From: Rhodospirillales bacterium 24-66-33
GTDB lineage: Bacteria; Pseudomonadota; Alphaproteobacteria; Reyranellales; Reyranellaceae
Direction of reading: 5' to 3'
Length of the DNA stretch: 64,000 nt
NCBI GenBank assembly: GCA_002281855.1
Contig: NCHQ01000018.1
Location: 54,794 to 118,793 of the forward strand
How positions within the stretch are numbered: position 1 is the stretch's first letter; each line of letters begins with the position of its first letter. A model generated the notes under the pieces. That model did not search any database. It saw only the letters and a program-made list of their open reading frames with translations, and was not told where the DNA came from. The position numbers and the translations under genes were made by a program. Of the stretch, positions 16,468 through 26,565 are shown piece after piece.

Positions 16468-16785
16468 AGCGCAAGGCGACGCCTGGCCCCGCTCTGGCCC
16501 AGAGCTTGCTTGGCAGGAATTTCTGACCCCGCAAACGATCAACGTGATCGTTCACAACCTGGTCCGGGCCCGGGTCATGGAAGTCGAGGGGCGGGTACTC
16601 GAACTGCCGGATCGGGACGAGGCGCAGGTCGTCCGGTGATGGCTGGTGGATGTCGTCAACAAATTGTCTGGGGAAGGGTGAGAAGGCCGGTGCAGCCGTT
16701 CGCGGGAAGTGTAACATAATAGTCATGAACGGCCTGTAGCTGCAGGCGTTCGACAGGGGTTGGAAGACCAAGGGGGATTAACGAA
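16468..16785. other. 318-bp spacer upstream of the AEP-type transporter operon
   Basis: There is no complete gene. A 7-bp perfect dyad GCTCTGG-C-CCAGAGC at 16491-16505 is a possible end signal for the lyase-family gene, without a T-tract. A coding-like frame without its own start codon runs through about 16459-16639 on the + strand, with an amphipathic, protein-like composition near Val-Ile-Val-His-Asn-Leu-Val-Arg. It looks like a gene relic at most. The last part (about 16700-16785) is locally AT-rich (TAACATAAT at 16712-16720) and should hold the transporter promoter; no firm -35 is visible. Confidence 0.5.
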
Positions 16786-17832
16786 ATGATCGATCGCACC
16801 ATCTTCAGGCGCGCCACGCTCGCGGGCGCTGCCGCACTCGCCATGTTCGGCCTGGCATCGCCGGCCTTCGCGCAGAAGACGAAGCTCACCGTCTACACCG
16901 CGCTGGAGAACGACCAGCTCGACCCGTTCAAGAAGGCCTTCGAGGCCGACAATCCCACGATCGAGATCGCCTGGGTGCGCGATTCGACCGGCGTCGTCGC
17001 CGCCAAGCTGATGGCCGAGAAGGACAATCCCCGCGCCGACATCATCTGGGGCCTCGCCGCCTCCAACGTCGGCCTGATGGCCTCGATGGGCATGCTCGAG
17101 CCCTATACGCCGGCCGGCGCCACCGCGCTCAACCCGATGTTCCTGAGCGGCAAGTCGCCCCAGACCTGGGTCGGCATGGACGCCTATCTCTCGCTGGTCT
17201 GCTTCAACACGGCGGAAGGCAAGAAGGGCAACAAGCCTGTCCCGACGAGCTGGGCCGACCTGATCAAGCCCGAGTACAAGAACTCGATCGTGATGCCGAA
17301 CCCGGCCTCGTCGGGCACCGGCTATCTCACGATCGCGGCCTGGCTGCAGATCATGGGCGAGGAAGCGGGCTGGAAGTACATGGACGCGCTCCACCAGAAC
17401 ATCGCGCAGTACATCCACTCCGGCTCGGCGCCCTGCGTCCAGGCGGCCAAGGGCGAGCGCCTGATCGGCATCGGCCTCGACACCCGCGGCGCCTCGGAAA
17501 AGACCAAGGGCGCCCCGCTCGAGCTGGTGATTCCGAAGGAAGGCCTGGGCTGGGAGCTCGAGGTCACCGCGATCGTCAAGGGCACCAAGAACCTCGACGC
17601 GGCCAAGAAGCTCGCCGACTGGGCCGCCACCAAGAAGGCCAACGAGCTCTACGCCAAGACCTATCCCATCGTCGCCTATCCGGGCGTCGCCAACACGCCG
17701 CCGAACTATCCGCCGAACCTCGAGAAGGTGATGGTGAAGAACGACGTCGAGTGGATGGCCAAGAACCGCGACCGCATCCTGGCGGAGTGGACCAAGCGCT
17801 ACGACGGCAAGTCCGCGCCCAAGGCCAAGTGA
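16786..17832 (+). CDS. ABC transporter substrate-binding protein, 2-aminoethylphosphonate type
   Basis: A 348-residue periplasmic binding protein with a Sec signal peptide ending Ser-Pro-Ala-Phe-Ala-Gln near residue 29. The mature part has the iron(III)/AEP-type fold, starting 'KLTVYTALENDQL', with Asp-Ser-Thr-Gly-Val and 'SSGTGYLTIAAWLQIMG'. These features match the putative AEP-binding proteins (PhnS2 class) rather than the PhnD type. It heads an operon with an ATPase (8-bp gap), a fused permease and a PrpF-family gene. AEP as substrate is supported by family resemblance and by phnWAY in the same window; an iron or polyamine ligand is less likely. Confidence 0.85.
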   Translation: MIDRTIFRRATLAGAAALAMFGLASPAFAQKTKLTVYTALENDQLDPFKKAFEADNPTIEIAWVRDSTGVVAAKLMAEKDNPRADIIWGLAASNVGLMASMGMLEPYTPAGATALNPMFLSGKSPQTWVGMDAYLSLVCFNTAEGKKGNKPVPTSWADLIKPEYKNSIVMPNPASSGTGYLTIAAWLQIMGEEAGWKYMDALHQNIAQYIHSGSAPCVQAAKGERLIGIGLDTRGASEKTKGAPLELVIPKEGLGWELEVTAIVKGTKNLDAAKKLADWAATKKANELYAKTYPIVAYPGVANTPPNYPPNLEKVMVKNDVEWMAKNRDRILAEWTKRYDGKSAPKAK

Positions 17833-17840
17833 CGGGTTAG

Positions 17841-18908
17841 GTGACGAACTACCTCGAGGTCCGCAACCTCTCCAAGCGGTTCGGTGACTTCTCGGCTCTC
17901 GGCGACGTCTCGCTCGACGTCGTCGAGGGCGAGTTCGTCTGCTTCCTCGGCCCCTCGGGCTGCGGGAAGACGACGCTGCTGCGGGCCATTGCTGGGCTCG
18001 ATCCGCAGACCTCCGGCACGATCCGGCAGAAGGGCCGGGATGTCTCGGCCCTGCCGCCGGCTCAACGCGACTTCGGCATCGTCTTCCAGTCCTATGCGCT
18101 GTTTCCCAACCTGACCGTGGCCGCCAATGTCGGCTACGGGCTGGTGAACCGGCGACAGAACAGGGGCGCGATCGCCAAGCGGGTCACTGAACTGCTGGCA
18201 CTGGTCGGCCTGCCCGATGCCGGGCCGAAATATCCGGCCCAGCTCTCGGGCGGCCAGCAGCAGAGGGTGGCGCTGGCGCGCGCGCTCGCGACATCGCCCG
18301 GCCTGCTGCTGCTCGACGAGCCGTTGTCGGCGCTGGATGCGCGGGTGCGCCTGCGGCTGCGCCACGAGATCAAGGCGCTGCAGCGCACGCTCGGCGTCAC
18401 CACCATCATGGTGACGCACGACCAGGAGGAGGCGCTGACCATGGCCGACCGCATCGTGGTGATGAATCACGGCGCCATCGAGCAGGTGGGCATGCCGCAG
18501 GAGATCTACCGCCGGCCCGCGACGGCCTTCGTGGCCGACTTCGTGGGCTCGATGAACTTCCTCGCCGGGACCCTGATGGCGCCGGACAAGGTGCGGGTGG
18601 CGGGCGTGGATTTCGCCTGTCCCGTCCAGGACGGACTGGCGCCTGGGCAGAAGGTGAGCCTCTGCATCCGGCCCGAGGACGTGCGCGTGCGCGACCTGCC
18701 GGCCGATATCTCCAACCGGGTGCCGGTCGAGGTGGCGGAGCTGGATTTCGTCGGCGCCTTCTGTCGGGCCATCCTGCGCGCGCGGGCATCGGCCGACGTC
18801 GCCGTGACGGCCGACTTCTCCAGCAACCTGATCCGCGATCTCGGCGTCGACATTGGCACGAAGCTCGACATCGCCCTGCCGCCCGACCGGCTCAGGGTCT
18901 TCGCGTGA
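17841..18908 (+). CDS. ABC transporter ATP-binding protein, 2-aminoethylphosphonate type
   Basis: A 355-residue ATPase. The Walker A Gly-Pro-Ser-Gly-Cys-Gly-Lys-Thr-Thr is near residues 40-48, the signature Leu-Ser-Gly-Gly-Gln-Gln-Gln near 135, the Walker B Leu-Leu-Leu-Leu-Asp-Glu-Pro follows, and the switch His is in Thr-His-Asp-Gln-Glu. The C-terminal about 110 residues form a TOBE-like domain as in CysA/PotA/FbpC-type importers. The start is GTG, 8 bp after the binding-protein stop. It powers import by the neighbouring fused permease. Confidence 0.9.
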   Translation: MTNYLEVRNLSKRFGDFSALGDVSLDVVEGEFVCFLGPSGCGKTTLLRAIAGLDPQTSGTIRQKGRDVSALPPAQRDFGIVFQSYALFPNLTVAANVGYGLVNRRQNRGAIAKRVTELLALVGLPDAGPKYPAQLSGGQQQRVALARALATSPGLLLLDEPLSALDARVRLRLRHEIKALQRTLGVTTIMVTHDQEEALTMADRIVVMNHGAIEQVGMPQEIYRRPATAFVADFVGSMNFLAGTLMAPDKVRVAGVDFACPVQDGLAPGQKVSLCIRPEDVRVRDLPADISNRVPVEVAELDFVGAFCRAILRARASADVAVTADFSSNLIRDLGVDIGTKLDIALPPDRLRVFA

Positions 18909-18921
18909 GGGGAAGCTGCCC

Positions 18922-20610
<1,689 letters not shown>

Positions 20611-20630
20611 TTTCGCGCGAACATCGCGCC

Positions 20631-21800
20631 ATGAAGCAGCTCCGTATTCCCGCCGTCTACATGCGCGGCGGCACCAGCAAGGGCGTGTTCTTCCTGGCGC
20701 ACGACCTGCCGTCCGATCCCGCGGCGCGCGACCGGCTGCTGCTGCGCGTGATCGGCAGCCCGGACCGCTACGGCAAGCATACCGACGGGATAGGCGGGGC
20801 GACCTCGAGCACCAGCAAGGTGGTGATCCTGTCGAAGTCGGACCGCGAAGGCTGCGACGTCGACTATCGCTTCGGCCAGGTGGCGATCGACGCGCCGGTC
20901 ATCGACTGGTCGGGCAATTGCGGCAACCTCAGCGCCGCGGTGGGGCCGTGCGCGCTGGGCATGGGCCTGGTCGAGGGGCCGGCCGACGGTACCGCGACGG
21001 TGCGGATCTGGCAGGCCAATATCGAGAAGGTGATCGTGAACCACGTTCCCATGCAGGGCGGAGAGGTCCTGGAGCTGGGCGGGTTCGAGTTGGACGGCGT
21101 GGCCTTTCCGGCGGCCGAGGTGAAGGTCGAGTTCCTCGATCCTGCCGCCGACGAGGAGGGCGGCGACGGCGCGGGTGGGGGCGCCATGTTCCCGACCGGC
21201 AACCGCATAGACGTGCTCGACGTGCCGGGTGTCGGCAGGCTCGAGGCGACGCTGATCAATGCCGGCAATCCGACGATCTTTCTCGATGCGGCGAGCCTCG
21301 GCCTCCAGGGCACGGAGCTGCAGGGCGATGTCAACGGCGACAAGGACCTGCTGAAGCGGGCCGAGGCGGTGCGCGCGCTGGGCGCCGTCGCGATGGGCCT
21401 CGTCGCCACGCCCCAGGAGGCGACGGAGAAGCGATCGCACACGCCCAAGCTCGCCTTCGTAGCCAAGCCCGCCGCCTACACCGCCTCCGACGGCAAGAAG
21501 ATCGAGGGCGGCGCCATAGACCTGCTGGCCCGCATCTTCTCGATGGGCGTGCTGCACCACGCCATGACCGGCACGGGTGCGGTCGCCATCGCCGCCGCCG
21601 CCGCGATCCCGGGCACGGTTGTGAGCCGCGTCGCGCCCGCTGGCGGCGATGGCCGGATCCGCTTCGGCCACCCGTCGGGCAGCCTCAACGTCGGCGCCGA
21701 GGCCCGCGAGGAGGGTGGTCAGTGGACCGTCAGCAAAGTCATGATGAGCCGCTCCGCCCGCCGCCTGATGGAGGGCTGGGTGCGGGTGCCGGGCGATTGA
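20631..21800 (+). CDS. PrpF-family isomerase
   Basis: A 389-residue protein of the PrpF family (diaminopimelate-epimerase fold), whose known members isomerise methylaconitate or tautomerise 4-oxalomesaconate. The N-terminal Met-Arg-Gly-Gly-Thr-Ser-Lys-Gly motif (residues 11-18), the candidate catalytic Lys at about 63 in Ser-Ser-Thr-Ser-Lys, and Gly-Asn-Cys-Gly-Asn at 95-99 are all present. It follows the AEP-type permease by 20 bp and is probably co-transcribed. No prpC/acnD-type methylcitrate genes lie nearby, so the usual role is not supported by context. A tricarboxylate-like or phosphonate-derived substrate is possible. Confidence 0.85.
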   Translation: MKQLRIPAVYMRGGTSKGVFFLAHDLPSDPAARDRLLLRVIGSPDRYGKHTDGIGGATSSTSKVVILSKSDREGCDVDYRFGQVAIDAPVIDWSGNCGNLSAAVGPCALGMGLVEGPADGTATVRIWQANIEKVIVNHVPMQGGEVLELGGFELDGVAFPAAEVKVEFLDPAADEEGGDGAGGGAMFPTGNRIDVLDVPGVGRLEATLINAGNPTIFLDAASLGLQGTELQGDVNGDKDLLKRAEAVRALGAVAMGLVATPQEATEKRSHTPKLAFVAKPAAYTASDGKKIEGGAIDLLARIFSMGVLHHAMTGTGAVAIAAAAAIPGTVVSRVAPAGGDGRIRFGHPSGSLNVGAEAREEGGQWTVSKVMMSRSARRLMEGWVRVPGD

Positions 21801-21803
21801 GCG

Positions 21804-21992
21804 TCAGCTCTCGTTGCGCCAGAAGCCCAGGAGGAAGCGGCGGCCTTTTCCGGCGCTCCCGCCGAACTGGTCATTCACCTCGGACAGCGTTGCGCCGCGC
21901 CGCCTCATCCATCGGGTGAGGACGAGTTTGCCGACCCAGCCGATCACGAGGAAGCTGCCGAAATAGAGGATGGCGGTATAAAGCGCTGTCAC
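21804..21992 (-). CDS. Small hypothetical membrane protein
   Basis: A protein of about 62 residues with one hydrophobic segment (about residues 5-24, Tyr-Phe-Gly-Ser-Phe-Leu-Val-Ile) followed by a strongly basic Arg-Trp-Met-Arg-Arg-Arg stretch, as in inner-membrane anchors. It converges with the PrpF gene (3-bp gap) and is divergent from the FAD oxidoreductase gene. I use the GTG at 21992; a TTG at 22010 in the same frame is also possible, and neither has a good Shine-Dalgarno. I do not recognise a family. Confidence 0.45.
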   Translation of the reverse strand: MTALYTAILYFGSFLVIGWVGKLVLTRWMRRRGATLSEVNDQFGGSAGKGRRFLLGFWRNES

Positions 21993-22018
21993 GGGTATGA
22001 GTATAGGCAAGGCAGGCG

Positions 22019-23161
22019 ATGAAGTCAGATGTCGTGGTGATCGGGGGCGGGGCGATGGGATCGTCCGTCGCCTATCATCTGAAGTCCGATCCTTCCTTCG
22101 CGGGGACGGTAAGCGTGGTCGAGCGCGATCCGGCGTACACGCGGGCCTCGTCGGCGCTGTCGGCCAGCTCGATCCGGCAGCAGTTTTCGACGCCGCTCAA
22201 CATCCAACTGTCGCGCTACGGCATAGGCTTCCTGCGGCGCGCGCGGGAGTTGCTCGGCGTCGATCTGGGCCTCAAGGAGCCGGGCTATCTCTTCCTCGCC
22301 AGCCCGGCGGGCGAGGCGGTTCTGCGCGCAAACCATGCCATCCAGAAGGGCGAGGGATGTGCGGTCGAGCTGCTCGATCCGGCGGCCTTGAAGGCGCGCT
22401 TTCCCTGGATCTCGGAGGAGGGGCTGGCGCTGGCCTCGCATGGCACGGCCAACGAAGGCTGGTTCGACGGGCCGTCGCTGATGCAGGGCTTCCGGCGCAC
22501 GGCGCGGGATCTCGGCGCGACTTACATCGCCGACGAGGTCGTCTCGTTCGATGCCGGCGGCGTCGAGCTGAGGGACGGCGGCCGGTTGGAGGCGCGCACG
22601 GTCGTTCTGGCGGCAGGGCCCTGGTCCGGCGAGCTGGCGGGGCGATCGGGCATCGCGCTGCCGGTGGAGCCGAGGCGGCGCTCCGTGTTCGTCTTCGACG
22701 TGCGCGAGGCGCCGGGCATGACGCCGCTCACCATCGATCCGTCGGGCACCTGGTTTCGGCCGGAGGGGCGCTTCTACATCGCCGGCACCACGCCGGCCGA
22801 GGGCAACGATGCCGCTGGCGCGCCGCTCGAGGTGCAGCACCCGGAATGGGACGAGATGGTGTGGCCCACGCTGGCGGCGCGGGTCCCGGCCTTCGAGGCG
22901 GCAAAGGTCGTGAACTCGTGGGCGGGCTACTACGAGTACAACACGTTCGACCAGAACGGCATCGTCGGGCGTCATCCCAGGATCGAGAACCTGATCTTCG
23001 CCACCGGCTTTTCAGGCCACGGCATCCAGCAGTCTCCGGCGGTGGGCCGCGCCGTCGCCGAACTGATCGTGCACGGGGATTATCGAACGCTCGATCTCAA
23101 TACTTTTGGTTATGACCGCATTGAATCGGGGCGGCCTATCCGGGAACTCAACGTCGTGTGA
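22019..23161 (+). CDS. FAD-dependent amine/amino-acid oxidoreductase (DAO family)
   Basis: A 380-residue protein of the D-amino-acid oxidase/glycine oxidase-like superfamily. The N-terminal FAD-binding Gly-Gly-Gly-Ala-Met-Gly lies near residues 9-14, Glu-Arg-Asp follows at the end of strand 2, and the C-terminal Ala-Thr-Gly-Phe-Ser-Gly-His-Gly-Ile-Gln motif is near 330. This layout resembles FOXRED1-like and sarcosine-type oxidoreductases. Known relatives oxidise secondary or primary amines, sometimes including N-methylated aminophosphonates. It lies just downstream of the AEP transporter operon and 29 bp before a class III aminotransferase gene. The substrate is not determined. Confidence 0.85.
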   Translation: MKSDVVVIGGGAMGSSVAYHLKSDPSFAGTVSVVERDPAYTRASSALSASSIRQQFSTPLNIQLSRYGIGFLRRARELLGVDLGLKEPGYLFLASPAGEAVLRANHAIQKGEGCAVELLDPAALKARFPWISEEGLALASHGTANEGWFDGPSLMQGFRRTARDLGATYIADEVVSFDAGGVELRDGGRLEARTVVLAAGPWSGELAGRSGIALPVEPRRRSVFVFDVREAPGMTPLTIDPSGTWFRPEGRFYIAGTTPAEGNDAAGAPLEVQHPEWDEMVWPTLAARVPAFEAAKVVNSWAGYYEYNTFDQNGIVGRHPRIENLIFATGFSGHGIQQSPAVGRAVAELIVHGDYRTLDLNTFGYDRIESGRPIRELNVV

Positions 23162-23190
23162 TACTCGCGGTCTCATCCGAGGAGAGCGAT

Positions 23191-24528
23191 GTGCCCGATC
23201 AAGTGCTGGTGAATTCCGATTTGCAGTCCGCCCTGACGGAGGCCAAGCAGGCCTATGCCGACCGCAATCCGAAGAGCTTCGCCCGCCATCAGGATGCCTG
23301 CGTGGCGATGCCGGGCGGCAACACCCGCACCACCCTGCACAATTCGCCGTTCCCGCTGACGGTCGTGCGTGGCGAGGGCTGCCGCCTCTGGGATGCCGAC
23401 GGCCACGAATATATCGACGTGCTGGGCGAATATACCGCCGGCATCTACGGCCACTCCCATCCGGTGATCCGCGCCGCCATCGACCGCGCGCTGAACCATG
23501 GCTGGAACTTTGGCGGGCGCAACGAGAACGAGGGCAAGCTCGCCCAGCTGATCGCCGACCGTATGCCGTCGATCGACCTGGTGCGCTTCACCAATTCCGG
23601 CACCGAGGGCAACGTGATGGCGCTGGCCGGGGCCCGCGTCTTCGCCCAGCGCAAGGGCCGGACCAAGGCCACCAAGGTCATGGTCTTCCACGGCGGCTAC
23701 CATGGCGGCGTGCTCTACTTCGTGAGCGGCGGCAGCCCGGTGAACATGCCCTACGAATACGTGGTCGCGCCCTACAACGACATCGAAGGCACCAAGGCGC
23801 TGCTGGCCAAGCACGGCGAGGAGCTGTTCGCCGTCCTGCTCGAGCCGATGCAGGGCAGCCATGGCTGCCTGCCGGGCGACGTCGACTTCCTGAAGGCGGT
23901 GCGTGAAGAGACCAAGGCGCGCGGCATCACCATGATCTTCGACGAGGTCATGACCTCGCGCCTCTCGCCGGGCGGCCTGCAGGCCAAGCACGGCGTCATC
24001 CCCGACATGACGACGCTCGGCAAGTATATCGGCGGCGGCATGTCGTTCGGCGCCTTTGGCGGCAAGCGCGAGATCATGGAGCTGTTCGACCCGACCAAGC
24101 CCGACGCGCTGCCGCACGCCGGCACGTTCAACAACAATGCGCTCACCATGGCGGCCGGCGTTGCGGGCTATGGCGAGGTCTACACGGCCGAGGCCGCGAA
24201 GGAACTGAACGACCGCGGCGACGGAATCCGCGAGCGGCTGAACGAAATCTGCCGCAAGGCGGGCGTCGCCTTCCAGTTCTCCGGCATCGGCTCGATGATG
24301 ACGGCGCATGCCACCGCGCGGCCCATCAAGACGGCGGCGGATATCGCCTCGTCGAACCAGGACGCCAAGGAGCTGTTCTTCTTCGACATGAGCGCCGCCG
24401 GCATCTGGATCGCCCGGCGCGGCTTCGTGGCGCTGAACGTCATGATCGGCGACGCTGAGGGCGACCGCTTCGTGTCGGCCGTGGAAGAGTTCGTTTCGGC
24501 GCGAAAGGCCCTTTTGCAGCCGTCGTAA
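23191..24528 (+). CDS. Class III PLP-dependent aminotransferase (GSA/beta-phenylalanine aminotransferase-like)
   Basis: A fold-type I PLP enzyme of 445 residues. The N-terminal Met-Pro-Gly-Gly-Asn-Thr-Arg motif resembles the beta-phenylalanine aminotransferase branch of the glutamate-1-semialdehyde group. Asn-Ser-Gly-Thr-Glu binds the PLP phosphate, and the Schiff-base Lys is at about 278 in Leu-Gly-Lys-Tyr-Ile-Gly-Gly-Gly. The start is the GTG at 23191 with GAGGAG upstream; the frame is open 11 codons earlier. It probably forms an operon with the FAD oxidoreductase and the ureohydrolase (17-bp gap). It may be a beta-amino-acid or omega-amine transaminase. HemL itself is unlikely given the context. 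Confidence 0.85.
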   Translation: MPDQVLVNSDLQSALTEAKQAYADRNPKSFARHQDACVAMPGGNTRTTLHNSPFPLTVVRGEGCRLWDADGHEYIDVLGEYTAGIYGHSHPVIRAAIDRALNHGWNFGGRNENEGKLAQLIADRMPSIDLVRFTNSGTEGNVMALAGARVFAQRKGRTKATKVMVFHGGYHGGVLYFVSGGSPVNMPYEYVVAPYNDIEGTKALLAKHGEELFAVLLEPMQGSHGCLPGDVDFLKAVREETKARGITMIFDEVMTSRLSPGGLQAKHGVIPDMTTLGKYIGGGMSFGAFGGKREIMELFDPTKPDALPHAGTFNNNALTMAAGVAGYGEVYTAEAAKELNDRGDGIRERLNEICRKAGVAFQFSGIGSMMTAHATARPIKTAADIASSNQDAKELFFFDMSAAGIWIARRGFVALNVMIGDAEGDRFVSAVEEFVSARKALLQPS

Positions 24529-24545
24529 CGGCTTACACTGGGGGA

Positions 24546-25520
24546 ATGACCAGGAGCCAGGACTTCCCCCAGCCGGTCGCCGGCACCGTGGTGCCGCGCT
24601 TCGGAGACGTTGCCACCTTCATGCGCCTGCCGCTGTTCCGCGACCCGGCGGAGGTCGAGATCGGCATGGTCGGCGTGCCGTGGGACGGCGGCACGACCAA
24701 CCGGCCCGGCGCGCGGCACGGCCCGCGCCAGATGCGCGATCTCTCGACGATGATGCGGCGCATCCATCACGTGACGGGCATCGCGCCCTACGAACTGGCC
24801 CGGTGCGGCGATCTCGGCGACGCGCCGGTCAATCCCGCCAGCCTCGAGGATTCGCTCGACCGGATCGAGAAGCACTATGCCAGGCTGCATGCCGTGGGCG
24901 TGGTGCCCTTGTCGGCCGGCGGCGACCATCTGATCACCCTGCCGATCATGCGCGGCATCCGCAAAGGCCTGCCGCCGCTCGGCATGGTGCATTTCGACGC
25001 CCACAGCGACACCTGGGACAGCTATTTCGGCGGCTTCAAGTACACGCACGGCACGCCGTTCCGCCGCGCCGTGGAGGAGGGGCTGCTCGACCCGAAGCGC
25101 GTGGTGCAGATCGGCATCCGTGGCTCGCTCTACAAGGCCGACGACAATCAGTGGGCCCTCGACCAGGGCATGCGCGTGATCACGATCGAGGAGTATTTCG
25201 ACCTCGGCGTCGAGAAGGTGATCGCCGAGGCGCGCCGCGTCGTCGGTACCGGCCCGACCTATGTGAGCTTCGACGTCGACGGCCTCGATCCCGCTTACGC
25301 ACCCGGCACCGGCACGCCCGAGATCGGCGGCTACACCCCGCACGAGGCCCAGCGCATGCTGCGCGGCCTGCGCGGCCTCGACCTGGTCGGCGGCGACGTC
25401 GTCGAGGTCTCGCCGCCCTTCGACATGAGCGGCAACACCGCGCTCGTCGGCGTCACGATGATGTGGGAAATCCTCTGCCTGCTCTCCGAATCGGTGGCGA
25501 AGCGCAAGGGCCGGATCTGA
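24546..25520 (+). CDS. Agmatinase-like ureohydrolase
   Basis: A 324-residue binuclear manganese ureohydrolase. The metal ligands are visible in Gly-Gly-Asp-His (125-128), Asp-Ala-His-Ser-Asp (151-155) and Ser-Phe-Asp-Val-Asp-Gly-Leu-Asp-Pro (about 240). Family members release urea from agmatine, guanidinobutyrate, guanidinopropionate or proclavaminate; sequence alone does not separate these. Gene order after a class III aminotransferase suggests use of a guanidino compound as nitrogen source. The ATG at 24546 has a GGGG-type Shine-Dalgarno close upstream. Confidence 0.88.
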   Translation: MTRSQDFPQPVAGTVVPRFGDVATFMRLPLFRDPAEVEIGMVGVPWDGGTTNRPGARHGPRQMRDLSTMMRRIHHVTGIAPYELARCGDLGDAPVNPASLEDSLDRIEKHYARLHAVGVVPLSAGGDHLITLPIMRGIRKGLPPLGMVHFDAHSDTWDSYFGGFKYTHGTPFRRAVEEGLLDPKRVVQIGIRGSLYKADDNQWALDQGMRVITIEEYFDLGVEKVIAEARRVVGTGPTYVSFDVDGLDPAYAPGTGTPEIGGYTPHEAQRMLRGLRGLDLVGGDVVEVSPPFDMSGNTALVGVTMMWEILCLLSESVAKRKGRI

Positions 25521-25576
25521 CGGTCCGTGCCCAGGCGGGGATGGCTCCGTCCGGTTGACGGGGCTATCTTCAGGGC

Positions 25577-26425
25577 ATGCGCGCCTTTCTCTTCGGCCTC
25601 CTGTTAGCCTTCGTCGCCTCGTCCGTCTCGGCCCAGCCGGTGTCGCGCTGGATGACGCTGCCGCCCACGCCTTCGCTGCCGCCGGCCGTCAGCAGCGGCC
25701 ATGCGCCGGTCAACGGCATCTCGATCTGGTACGCCACCTTCGGCAGCGGTCCGCCGGTGATCCTCCTGCATGGCGGCCTGGCCAACTCGAACTACTGGGG
25801 CCACCAGGTTCCCGAACTGGCGAAGACCCACCGGGTGATCGTCATGGACAGTCGTGGCCACGGGCGCAGCACGCGCGACGCCAAGCCTTACGGCTACGCT
25901 TTGATGGCGTCCGATGTCCTGGGACTGATGGACCATCTCGGCTTGCCGCAGGCCGCCGTGGTCGGCTGGAGCGATGGCGCCATCATCGGGCTCAGCCTGG
26001 CCATGTCCCATCCGCAGCGCGTGTCGCGCCTCTTCGCCTTCGCCGCCAATTCCGACCCCGGCGGCGTCAAGGACGTGAACAAGAGCCCCGTGTTCATGGA
26101 ATTCATCGCCCGCGGCGAGAAGGAGTACGAGGCGCTGTCGGCCACGCCGCGCGAGTACAAGAAATTCGTCGAGGAGATCAGCACCATGTGGGCAACGCAG
26201 CCCAACTGGACGGCCGCCGATCTCGCCGGGATCAAGGTCCATACCTGGATCGTCGACGCCGATCACGACGAGGCGATCAAGCGCGAGAACACCGAATTCA
26301 TGGCGGCGGCGATCCCCGATGCCGGGCTGCTGCTGCAGCCGGAAGTGAGCCACTTCTCGATGCTCCAGGCGCCGCAGCAGTTCACCGACGACGTGAAGCG
26401 CTTCCTCGACCGCAAGTGGGACTGA
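25577..26425 (+). CDS. Exported alpha/beta hydrolase
   Basis: A 282-residue alpha/beta-fold hydrolase with an N-terminal signal peptide (hydrophobic segment, then Val-Ser-Ala-Gln near residue 20). The oxyanion His-Gly-Gly-Leu-Ala motif, the nucleophile elbow Gly-Trp-Ser-Asp-Gly (about residue 135) and a C-terminal His in Val-Ser-His-Phe are visible. The acid is probably the Asp in Val-Asp-Ala-Asp-His. Substrate unknown (ester or lactone). It lies 56 bp after the ureohydrolase and converges with the alcohol dehydrogenase gene. Confidence 0.85.
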   Translation: MRAFLFGLLLAFVASSVSAQPVSRWMTLPPTPSLPPAVSSGHAPVNGISIWYATFGSGPPVILLHGGLANSNYWGHQVPELAKTHRVIVMDSRGHGRSTRDAKPYGYALMASDVLGLMDHLGLPQAAVVGWSDGAIIGLSLAMSHPQRVSRLFAFAANSDPGGVKDVNKSPVFMEFIARGEKEYEALSATPREYKKFVEEISTMWATQPNWTAADLAGIKVHTWIVDADHDEAIKRENTEFMAAAIPDAGLLLQPEVSHFSMLQAPQQFTDDVKRFLDRKWD

Positions 26426-26461
26426 CCCTCGATCGCATACGCGTTCCGACCCTGCGTCCGG

Positions 26462-26516
26462 GCGGCCTCGTCAGGCCGCACAAACGAAATAAACGAAATA
26501 TTCGAAACAATCGAAG
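26462..26516. repeat. Hairpin followed by four 9-bp AT-rich tandem repeats
   Basis: In the 140-bp convergent gap, a perfect 7-bp hairpin (GCGGCCT-cgtc-AGGCCGC, 26462-26479) is followed at once by four imperfect 9-bp units: CAAACGAAA, TAAACGAAA, TATTCGAAA, CAATCGAAG (26481-26516). This AT-rich block stands out in the GC-rich surroundings. The hairpin may terminate transcription; the repeats may be a protein-binding or slippage-derived array. Confidence 0.6.
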
Positions 26517-26565
26517 CCAATGCCGCACCCCGGCGTCGGCGCCCTAATTTGCAGCCGACCTGCGT

